Source: Bradyrhizobium sp. CIAT3101
GTDB lineage: Bacteria > Pseudomonadota > Alphaproteobacteria > Rhizobiales > Xanthobacteraceae
Reading direction: 5' to 3'
Assembly (NCBI RefSeq): GCF_029714945.1
Contig: NZ_CP121634.1
Location: forward strand, 6,531,001-6,595,000
Length of the DNA: 64,000 bases
The position numbers and the translations under genes were made by a program. Below, piece by piece: positions 49,316-56,478 of this stretch. The stretch's first letter is position 1. Each line of letters starts with the position of its first letter. The notes under the pieces were generated by a model. It had not been told where the DNA came from and ran no database searches. It was given only the letters and a program-made list of their open reading frames with translations.

Positions 49316-50023
49316 ATGCCAATTTCAGGAAACCGCAAAATGGAATTTGATGATGTCATTCTCGGGCGGCGAAGCATTCGCGGTTACAAGCCCGACCCTG
49401 TCCCGCCGGAATTGATCAAGGAAATCCTGGCGCTGGCGATGCGCGCGCCTTCGTCAATGAATACCCAGCCGTGGAATTTCTACGTCATCACCGGAGCGCC
49501 GCTGGATCGTATCCGTCAGGGCAATACCGAGCGCAATCTGGCGGGCGTGCCGCATTCGCGCGAATTTCGAACCGGCCAAGCATTTGAGGGCGTGCATCGC
49601 GAACGCCAGATTGGCGTTGCCAAGCAGTTGTTCAGCGCAATGGGAATTGCGCGAGATGACAGGCAGCAGCGGCAAGACTGGGTCCTGCGGGGCTTTCGTC
49701 AGTTCGACGCGCCTGTATGCGTGATCATCACATACGATCGCCAGTTGGCCTCCAGCGACGACACGGCCTTCGACTGTGGCGCCGTGGCGACCGCGCTCGT
49801 CAACGCGGCCTGGTCGCGGGGGCTTGGCGCCGTGATCAACAGCCAGGGCATCATGCAATCCCCTGTTGTGCGCGAACATGCCGGGATCGCGGATGACCAG
49901 GTGATCATGAAAAGCATCGCGTTGGGCTGGCCTGATCACAGCTTTCCCGCCAATGCCGTCATCTCCGAGCGCAAGTCAGTCGATGAAGCGACGACTTTCG
50001 TAGGATTTGCGAGTGGAGGCTAG
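49316..50023 (+). CDS. Nitroreductase-family FMN oxidoreductase
   Basis: A 235-residue flavoenzyme. The FMN phosphate-binding pattern is RRSIRGYKPDPVPP near the N-terminus, with RAPSSMNTQPWNFYV and WSRGLGAVINSQGIM near the active site. I take MPISGNRKM as start; an internal Met (MEFDD) is possible. It reduces nitro groups, quinones or related compounds with NAD(P)H. It lies 139 bp after the GntR gene on the same strand and is not obviously part of that regulon. Confidence 0.9.
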   Translation: MPISGNRKMEFDDVILGRRSIRGYKPDPVPPELIKEILALAMRAPSSMNTQPWNFYVITGAPLDRIRQGNTERNLAGVPHSREFRTGQAFEGVHRERQIGVAKQLFSAMGIARDDRQQRQDWVLRGFRQFDAPVCVIITYDRQLASSDDTAFDCGAVATALVNAAWSRGLGAVINSQGIMQSPVVREHAGIADDQVIMKSIALGWPDHSFPANAVISERKSVDEATTFVGFASGG

Positions 50024-50065
50024 AACCAGTCGGAGCTCATCGCTGCGGGATTTTCGGGGGCCCGC

Positions 50066-50470
50066 TCAGTAACGCCGCAGCAGGCCGCTATCCACGCTGG
50101 CATCGCCATAGCTGACGCAGGCGTTTGTCGGATCCCTCACCAGATCCGCCAGGACGCGCTTGATCGTCTTGCTGGCCGCTTCGAACACCTCGGGGCGAAA
50201 CTTGCCGGGATCGTAGCTCTCGCCGTCATGGGCCTTGATCGCCGCGGAGAAGGCGTCGATCATCGCCATCGCCGCGTTGGGGCTGCCGAGCAGCCGCGCG
50301 CCGAGCTGAACGCCACCGGCGCCATCGGCCTCGTAACCATCGCATCGCTGTTCGAGCACGGCGGATGCGGTCACGAGCTGATCGAGGAACGTCGCCTCGG
50401 CATCGCTGAGCGTGGCGGCCCGCGCCGGTCCCGACACGATCGTCGCAATGACGAGCAGCGCGATCTTCAA
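50066..50470 (-). CDS. Small secreted hypothetical protein
   Basis: A 134-residue protein with a clear signal peptide (MKIALLVIATIVSGPARA), so it is probably periplasmic. The mature part has two Cys residues (QRCDGY and NACVSYG) that could form a disulfide. I recognise no domain. It overlaps the GlsB-type gene by 4 bp on the same strand, which suggests cotranscription. Confidence 0.75.
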   Translation of the reverse strand: MKIALLVIATIVSGPARAATLSDAEATFLDQLVTASAVLEQRCDGYEADGAGGVQLGARLLGSPNAAMAMIDAFSAAIKAHDGESYDPGKFRPEVFEAASKTIKRVLADLVRDPTNACVSYGDASVDSGLLRRY

Positions 50471-50727
50471 GCGCGCCCCTGACGACCCAACACAAGCCCG
50501 TACAGGAAGAGAAGGATGATGGCGCCGACCACGCTTCCGATGAAGCCCGCGCCCTCGCCGAATTTATACCATCCCACGGCCTGACCGAGCCAGGTCGCAA
50601 CGAACGCGCCGACAACTCCCAGGACCGTCGTCAAGATGAACCCCTTGGGCTCGTTGCCGCCAGGCATGATGAATTTCGCCACCAGTCCAACGATGAATCC
50701 GATGATGATCGTCCAAAGGATACCCAT
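50467..50727 (-). CDS. GlsB/YeaQ/YmgE-family stress membrane protein
   Basis: An 86-residue protein with three hydrophobic segments (WTIIIGFIVGLVAKFIMPGG, FILTTVLGVVGAFVATWLG, FIGSVVGAIILLFLYGLV), characteristic of transglycosylase-associated stress proteins. I start it at the ATG at 50727, 8 bp after GGAG; a GTG two codons earlier is also possible. Cellular role unclear, often linked to envelope stress. Confidence 0.88.
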   Translation of the reverse strand: MGILWTIIIGFIVGLVAKFIMPGGNEPKGFILTTVLGVVGAFVATWLGQAVGWYKFGEGAGFIGSVVGAIILLFLYGLVLGRQGRA

Positions 50728-50919
50728 GTCCACCGCTCCATTCGGCCAATTCGCGCATCAACGTCTGAAGGAATGCATGATCGCCTGAAGAGCCAGACGA
50801 TGCCGGGGGCAATGTTGATCTAGATCAACGGGCGGATGTGGCCAGACCGAAAGCTGGCGGCCGCCCCTCCCGTGCGGACCGGCGCTCGACCCGTCCGCAA
50901 GCGCATAGCGGATCGATAC

Positions 50920-51825
50920 ATGGCGATCATCGGCGAGATCACGCACACCACGACCTACCGCTATGCAAAGCCGGTGACGTTCGGCACGCATCGCGCCATG
51001 TTCCTGCCGCGGCGCGGCGCTTCGACCCGCCTGCTGCGCTGGTCCGCCCACACCAGCGTGCCGTCGAAGGTGCTGTGGATCAGCGACTCCCGCTCCAACG
51101 CCGTCACGGTGATGGATTTCAGCGAACCTGCCAGCGAACTGACGTTCACCTTCAAGGTCCGCGGCGTCTATTTCGGCATCAAGGGCTTGGAGGCATTTCC
51201 GCTGGAAGCCCGGGCCGAGGAAGTGCCCGTGCAATATACGCCGGACGAATGGACCGACCTTGCCGGTTATCTGCGTCCGCATGCCGACGATCCGGATGGC
51301 AGCCACGCGGCGTGGACCAAGAGCTTCGTCGCCGGCGATCAGGACCGGACCGCGGATGTGCTGCGCCGCATGCTGGGCATCTTTCGCAGCGAGTTCAAAT
51401 ATCACGGCAGAGACGCCGAGGGCACCCAGTCTCCGGGCGACACGCTGCGTATGAAATCAGGCACCTGCCGGGACTTCGCCTGGCTGATGGTCGAAACGCT
51501 CCGGCGGCTCGGCTTCGCCTCCCGCTTCGTCAGTGGCTATCTCTACGATGCGGCACTCGACGGCGGCGCTGTCGGCATGACCGGCTCTGGCGCCACCCAC
51601 GCATGGGTGCAGGTGTTCCTGCCCGGTGCAGGCTGGCTCGATTACGATCCGACCAACAGCCTGAACGCGGGCTTTGATCTCATCCCGGTCGCCATCGCGC
51701 GGCACCCGGGCCAGGCCGTGCCGCTGGCCGGCTCGTGGTTCGGCGATGCCGGCGACTATTTGGGCATGTCGATCAATGTTGCCGTTCACAAGATCGGCGA
51801 AATGCTCGATCCTTCGGAGGGATAG
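50920..51825 (+). CDS. Transglutaminase-like cysteine protease-fold protein
   Basis: A 301-residue protein. The N-terminal beta domain is followed by a transglutaminase core with the triad Cys (SGTCRDFAWL, near 183), His (ATHAWVQVFLP) and Asp (WLDYDPTNS). Bacterial members usually act as cysteine proteases or amidases. The start ATG gives a domain beginning at ITHTTTYRYAKPV; the longer reading upstream does not look like protein. The next gene starts 33 bp downstream and is probably cotranscribed. Confidence 0.9.
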   Translation: MAIIGEITHTTTYRYAKPVTFGTHRAMFLPRRGASTRLLRWSAHTSVPSKVLWISDSRSNAVTVMDFSEPASELTFTFKVRGVYFGIKGLEAFPLEARAEEVPVQYTPDEWTDLAGYLRPHADDPDGSHAAWTKSFVAGDQDRTADVLRRMLGIFRSEFKYHGRDAEGTQSPGDTLRMKSGTCRDFAWLMVETLRRLGFASRFVSGYLYDAALDGGAVGMTGSGATHAWVQVFLPGAGWLDYDPTNSLNAGFDLIPVAIARHPGQAVPLAGSWFGDAGDYLGMSINVAVHKIGEMLDPSEG

Positions 51826-51858
51826 GCCGCCGGAATATCCGCGCGCCGATCGCTGGCC

Positions 51859-52689
51859 ATGGCACTTGATCACGACAGCACCAAGGGACATGGGCCGCTC
51901 GACGCCACCAGCGTCCCGTTCGAGATCCTGAAGGGCAGGCTTCGGCAGCTTTACGAAGGCGACACCTTCGGCTGCATCCGATTCCGCTACGCGCTGCTCG
52001 TGCTCGACATCGTCACGGTCTTGTTCATCATCGCGACGTCGTTCCTGCCGCGCGGCGGGATCGTCGAGTCCCTCGATGTCGTGTTCGGTGTCCTGATCCT
52101 GGCGGACTTCTCCGCACGGATGATCATCAGTCGCCACCCGCTGCACGACCTCGCGCGGCTATCGACCTGGACCGACGTCGTGGTCATCATCTCGTTCCTT
52201 GCACCGCTCGCGGGCGAGGCCGGCGGCTTCCTGCGCGCATTTCGAACATTGCGGCTTCTGGGCGACAACCAGATGGTGGCGCGCCTGCGGATCGACAGCG
52301 CCTTCTTCCGACGCAACGAAGAGGTCATCTTTGCCGTCGCCAATCTCGGCGTGTTCGTCTTCATCATGACGGGCGTGGTCTACGAGACCCAGAAGTCGCA
52401 CAACCCGCAGATCGGCAATTATGCCGACGCGCTCTACTTCACGGTCACCGCACTGACCACGACCGGCTTCGGCGACATCACCCTGCCCGGCACCGTCGGA
52501 CGCCTGATCACCGTCGTCATCATGATCTTCGGCGTGACCCTGTTCCTGAATCTTGCCAAGGCGCTGCTCGCGCCCTCGAAGGTGCGCTTCCCCTGCCCGG
52601 TCTGCGGCCTGCAGCGCCACGACGTGGACGCAGTGCATTGCAAGGCCTGCGGGACCATTTTGAACATTCCCGATGAGGGAATGGACTAG
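51859..52689 (+). CDS. Ion channel with C-terminal zinc ribbon
   Basis: A 276-residue membrane protein. TM segments are around 45-62, 70-90, 103-120, 158-175 and 208-230. The pore filter TALTTTGFGD near 196-205 is a potassium-type signature. FLRAFRTLRLL resembles an S4-like Arg stretch, suggesting a voltage-sensor ancestry. The last 30 residues contain CPVCGLQ and HCKACGT, a zinc ribbon unusual for such channels. It follows the transglutaminase gene by 33 bp and is convergent with the uronate dehydrogenase gene. Confidence 0.88.
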   Translation: MALDHDSTKGHGPLDATSVPFEILKGRLRQLYEGDTFGCIRFRYALLVLDIVTVLFIIATSFLPRGGIVESLDVVFGVLILADFSARMIISRHPLHDLARLSTWTDVVVIISFLAPLAGEAGGFLRAFRTLRLLGDNQMVARLRIDSAFFRRNEEVIFAVANLGVFVFIMTGVVYETQKSHNPQIGNYADALYFTVTALTTTGFGDITLPGTVGRLITVVIMIFGVTLFLNLAKALLAPSKVRFPCPVCGLQRHDVDAVHCKACGTILNIPDEGMD

Positions 52690-52713
52690 GCGGCAGGCGC
52701 TTGCTGCCAAGGG

Positions 52714-52743
52714 CTCTCTCGCCCCGAAAACGGGACGAGAGAG
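52714..52743. terminator. Hairpin between convergent genes
   Basis: An 8-bp stem CTCTCTCG/CGAGAGAG plus a 4-bp inner stem around loop AAAA, with one mismatch, lies between the stop codons of the channel gene (plus) and the uronate dehydrogenase gene (minus). It has no strong T-tract but could end both transcripts. Confidence 0.6.
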
Positions 52744-52754
52744 AACATTGTGTC

Positions 52755-53579
52755 CTACCGCTTGTTCCAGTCGATGATCCGGCTCTCGTCGCCGTCGAAC
52801 TCGTTGCTGCAGAACGCGCCGCCCTGGTAGTGGTCGCCGACCGGATCGGGCTTCAGCTTGGCCTGCTCGGCCATCGCGTGCGCCACGTGATCCTCGGAGC
52901 GGCCGGTGGGGCGATAGCCGAATTCGTAGGCGCGGTGGTTGTCCCACCAGGCGCGCTCGTTGAGCGAGGCGCCATAAAACACCTCGAAATGGATGCCGGG
53001 ATGCTCGAGCCCGATCTGGCAGAGCTGCACAAGATCTTCCGGCTTCAGCCAGATCGAGATCCGGCGAAGGTCCAGCGGCACATCACCGAAATTGCCGATG
53101 CGCAGGCACGTCACCTTCAGGCCGTGCTTGTCGGCATAGAGCGCGCCGAGCGCTTCGCCGAATACTTTGCTGACGCCGTAGCGGCCGTCCGGGCGCGGGG
53201 TGACGTCGGTGCCGATCTTGTGGTGGCGCGGATAGAAGCCGACGGCATGGTTCGAGGACGCGAACACCACGCGCTTGACGCCCTTGCGATACGCCGCCTC
53301 GAACAGATTGTAGCCGCCGATGATGTTGGCCTGCAGGATGTCGTTCCAGGGGCCTTCGACCGAATAGCCGCCGAAATGCAGGATGCCGTCGACGCCCTCG
53401 CAGATCGCCTCGCACTGGGCAAGGTCGGACAGGTCGGCCGCCTTGAACTGCTCGTTCGGCGCGAGATCGGCAGGCGGCTTGATGTCGCTGAGCAGGAGGT
53501 CCGGATAGATCGGCGGCAACAGTTTTCGCAGGCGCGTTCCGATTCCGCCCGAAGCTCCCGTCATCAAGATGCGCGGCAT
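52755..53579 (-). CDS. udh: Uronate dehydrogenase-like NAD-dependent enzyme
   Basis: A 274-residue short-chain dehydrogenase of the extended type. The N-terminal nucleotide motif is LMTGASGGIGTRL, Ser in FASSNHAVGFYPR and the Tyr134-x3-Lys138 pair in YGVSK give the active site. The overall pattern matches uronate dehydrogenases, which oxidise glucuronate or galacturonate to the aldarolactone. The start MPRILMTG is chosen because it begins at the Rossmann strand. It is divergent (89 bp) from an SMP-30 lactonase gene, which could open the lactone formed. Confidence 0.86.
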   Translation of the reverse strand: MPRILMTGASGGIGTRLRKLLPPIYPDLLLSDIKPPADLAPNEQFKAADLSDLAQCEAICEGVDGILHFGGYSVEGPWNDILQANIIGGYNLFEAAYRKGVKRVVFASSNHAVGFYPRHHKIGTDVTPRPDGRYGVSKVFGEALGALYADKHGLKVTCLRIGNFGDVPLDLRRISIWLKPEDLVQLCQIGLEHPGIHFEVFYGASLNERAWWDNHRAYEFGYRPTGRSEDHVAHAMAEQAKLKPDPVGDHYQGGAFCSNEFDGDESRIIDWNKR

Positions 53580-53668
53580 GTCTTTCCTCGTCTTTGGCAA
53601 CCAATTTGCGGTCACGTGTCTCTAATGATAGCAGGAATGTCCAGAGGGAACGAAACGAGAGAACCGAC

Positions 53669-54646
53669 ATGAATGAGGCATCGTCCCACACCCAGGAACG
53701 GCCAGGCTGGCGACCGGCGACCTATTACCCCGATCCGGCCATTCACGTCCTCGACCCCCGTTTCGAAAAATACTGGTTGAAACTCTCGGCCGTGGAGCGA
53801 CTGGCGACCGGCCTGCGCTGGGCGGAAGGGCCGGTCTGGTTCGGCGACGGGCGCTATCTGCTCTGTAGCGATATTCCGAACCAGCGCATCATCAAATGGG
53901 AAGAAGAGACCGGCGCTGTTTCGGTTTTCCGAAAACCCTCCAATTTCGCCAACGGCAACACGCGCGACCGGCAGGGCCGGCTCGTCACCTGCGAGCACGG
54001 CGGGCGCCGCGTGACCCGTACCGAATATGACGGCGAGATCACGGTGCTGATGGATCAATTCAACGGCAAGCGGTTGAACTCGCCGAACGATGTCGTCGTC
54101 AAATCGGACGGCTCGATCTGGTTCACCGATCCGACCTTCGGCCTGCTCGGCAATTACGAGGGCTACAAGGCGGAGCCCGAGATCGAACCGAACGTCTACC
54201 GGCTCGATCCCGTGACCCGCAAGGCGAGCGTCGTCGCCGAGGGCGTGTTGGGTCCGAACGGGCTGTGCTTCTCGCCGGACGAGAAGATTCTCTACGTGGT
54301 GGAATCGCGCGGTGTGCCGAACCGCAAGATCCTCGCCTATGACGTCTCGGCGGATGGCACCACGATCTCCAACAAACGCGTCCACATCGATGCAGGTCCC
54401 GGCACGCCGGACGGCATGCGCTGCGACATCGACGGCAATCTCTGGTGCGGCTGGGGCATGGGCGATCCCGAGCTCGACGGCGTCGTGGCGTTCGCACCCG
54501 ACGGCATCATGATCGGCCGCATCGCGCTGCCCGAGCGTTGCGCCAATCTCTGCTTCGGCGGCGTCAAGCGCAACCGCCTGTTCATGGCGGCGAGCCAGTC
54601 GATCTACGCGCTGTATGTGAATACGCAGGGCGCGATGGGGGGATAG
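53669..54646 (+). CDS. SMP-30/gluconolactonase-family lactonase
   Basis: A 325-residue beta-propeller protein. Typical segments are WAEGPVWFGDGRYL with the metal-binding Glu, LNSPNDVVVKSDGSIWFTDPTFGL with Asn and Asp, GPNGLCFSPDEKIL, and TPDGMRCDIDGNLWCG. These supply the Ca2+/Zn2+ site of SMP-30 lactonases. It probably hydrolyses a sugar lactone, possibly the product of the divergent uronate dehydrogenase gene. Confidence 0.9.
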   Translation: MNEASSHTQERPGWRPATYYPDPAIHVLDPRFEKYWLKLSAVERLATGLRWAEGPVWFGDGRYLLCSDIPNQRIIKWEEETGAVSVFRKPSNFANGNTRDRQGRLVTCEHGGRRVTRTEYDGEITVLMDQFNGKRLNSPNDVVVKSDGSIWFTDPTFGLLGNYEGYKAEPEIEPNVYRLDPVTRKASVVAEGVLGPNGLCFSPDEKILYVVESRGVPNRKILAYDVSADGTTISNKRVHIDAGPGTPDGMRCDIDGNLWCGWGMGDPELDGVVAFAPDGIMIGRIALPERCANLCFGGVKRNRLFMAASQSIYALYVNTQGAMGG

Positions 54647-54666
54647 TCTCGCCGCGATGACGGTCT

Positions 54667-54757
54667 CGTAGGGTGGGCAAAGCGAAGCGTGCCCACCACT
54701 GCCTGTTCGTCGCGCGAGATCGTGGGCACGTCGCTTCGCTCCTTTGCCCACCCTACG
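54667..54757. repeat. Palindromic intergenic repeat, family GTAGGGTGGGCAAAG, copy 2
   Basis: A 91-bp near-palindrome, same length and ends (CGTAGGGTGGGCAAAG and CTTTGCCCACCCTACG) as 37447-37537, with inner GTGCCCAC/GTGGGCAC arms. It lies between the convergent lactonase and aldehyde dehydrogenase genes. Confidence 0.88.
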
Positions 54758-54795
54758 GCACCTCGCGTTGTCGACACACCTGAGCAAAAACAAAA

Positions 54796-54823
54796 ACGCC
54801 GGAGCGGTTTCCCGCTCCGGCGT
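54796..54823 (-). terminator. Rho-independent terminator of the aldehyde dehydrogenase gene
   Basis: A perfect 12-bp stem (54796-54807 with 54812-54823) and 4-nt loop are followed leftward by TTTTGTTTTTG. It begins 22 bp after the stop codon of the aldehyde dehydrogenase gene. Confidence 0.92.
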
Positions 54824-54845
54824 CATTCTGTTCAATCGCTGACGC

Positions 54846-56276
54846 TTACGCGGCGTTGAAGCCCGCAACCGCCTTCACTTCGAGGAAGTCCTCGAGGCCG
54901 TACTTGCCCCACTCGCGGCCGTTGCCCGACTGCTTGTAGCCGCCGAACGGCGCGGTGCGATCGTTGGGCACGCCCTGCAGGTTGACGTTGCCGGCGCGGA
55001 TCTGACGGCCGACACGCTTGGCGTCGTCGACCGAAGCGCCGGAGACGTAACCAGCGAGACCGTACGGCGTGTCGTTGGCGATGTGCACGGCTTCGGCTTC
55101 GTCCTTGGCGCCGAGGATGGTCAGCACCGGTCCGAAGATTTCTTCGCGCGCAATCGTCATCTCGGGGGTGACGTCGGCGAAGATGGTCGGACGGACATAG
55201 AAGCCTTTGTTGACGCCTTCGGGCAGGCCCGGGCCACCGGCGACGAGCGTTGCACCCTCGTCGATACCCTTCTTGATCAGCGCCTGGATCTTGTCCCACT
55301 GGCCGCGGTTGACGACCGGGCCGATGGTGGTGCCTTCGGCGCGCGGATCGCCCGCCTTGGTCTTGTCGGCGACGGCCTTCGCGATCGCGGCGACTTCCTT
55401 CATCTTCGACAACGGCACGATCATGCGCGAGGGCGCATTGCAGGACTGGCCGGAGTTGTTGAACATGTGCATCACGCCGCCGGTCACCGCCTTCGTGAGG
55501 TCGGCGCCTTCGAGGATGACGTTCGGCGACTTGCCGCCGAGCTCCTGGCTGACGCGCTTCACGGTCGGCGCCGCGCGCTTCGCAACGTCGATGCCGGCGC
55601 GGGTCGAGCCGGTGAAGGAGATCATGTCGATGTCGGGGTGCTCGCTCATGGCGGCACCGACCTCGGGGCCGAGGCCGTTGACGAGGTTGAAGACGCCCTT
55701 CGGCACGCCGGCTTCATGGAGGATTTCTGCAAAGATCAAAGCCGAGGTCGGCGTGAATTCCGACGGCTTCAGGATCATGGTGCAGCCGGCGGCAAGCGCG
55801 GGCGCGACCTTGCAGGCGATCTGGTTGAGCGGCCAGTTCCAGGGGGTGATCATGCCGACCACGCCAACGGGCTCGCGCAGCACCATGGCGGTGCCGATCG
55901 GCTCCTCGAAATGATAGTTCTTGAGCACGTCGAGCGTGGTCATGAGATGGCCGAGGCCGGCGCCGGCCTGGAGCTTTTCGGCCATCGGCAGCGGTGCGCC
56001 CATTTCGTCGGAGACGGAAGCGCCGATCTCCTTGAGACGGCCCTTGTAGACCTCGATGACTTTGGTGAGCAGCGCGACGCGCTCTTCACGGCTGGTCTGG
56101 GAGAAAGTCGCAAAAGCGCGCTTGGCGGCGGCAACCGCCTTGTCCACGTCAGCCTTGGAGCCGAGCGCAATCTCGTACATCGCCTCTTCCGTCGCCGGAT
56201 TGACGACCGGGGTGGACTTCTTGACGGCGGGATCGACCCAGGCGCCGTCGATGTAGAATTGCATGCGATTGACCAT
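54846..56276 (-). CDS. Aldehyde dehydrogenase family protein
   Basis: A 476-residue NAD(P)-dependent aldehyde dehydrogenase. The start MVNRMQFYIDG has AAGAGG upstream. Active-site Cys279 lies in NSGQSCNAPSR and the general-base Glu in SQELGGKSPNV; the N-terminal oxyanion Asn is in TPWNWPLNQ. NAD-binding includes SFTGSTRAG. It oxidises an aliphatic or sugar-derived aldehyde to the acid. It stands alone, with its own terminator. Confidence 0.94.
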   Translation of the reverse strand: MVNRMQFYIDGAWVDPAVKKSTPVVNPATEEAMYEIALGSKADVDKAVAAAKRAFATFSQTSREERVALLTKVIEVYKGRLKEIGASVSDEMGAPLPMAEKLQAGAGLGHLMTTLDVLKNYHFEEPIGTAMVLREPVGVVGMITPWNWPLNQIACKVAPALAAGCTMILKPSEFTPTSALIFAEILHEAGVPKGVFNLVNGLGPEVGAAMSEHPDIDMISFTGSTRAGIDVAKRAAPTVKRVSQELGGKSPNVILEGADLTKAVTGGVMHMFNNSGQSCNAPSRMIVPLSKMKEVAAIAKAVADKTKAGDPRAEGTTIGPVVNRGQWDKIQALIKKGIDEGATLVAGGPGLPEGVNKGFYVRPTIFADVTPEMTIAREEIFGPVLTILGAKDEAEAVHIANDTPYGLAGYVSGASVDDAKRVGRQIRAGNVNLQGVPNDRTAPFGGYKQSGNGREWGKYGLEDFLEVKAVAGFNAA

Positions 56277-56478
56277 CGTTAACCTCTTCTTGGGGGCTTG
56301 GGGGGCGTTTCGGCAGGCATCCTTGCACGAAAGCGCCGGCAATTGAACCCGCCATATGCGGGGCCAGCGTTGCGGCGGACGGAGGTTATATGAGCCGATG
56401 GCGGGAACGTGGCAAGGTGGCACGGCCGCATTCCGGGGCGCGCATTATCGCTCCGGAATCACGGCCTGGTTACCCCGA

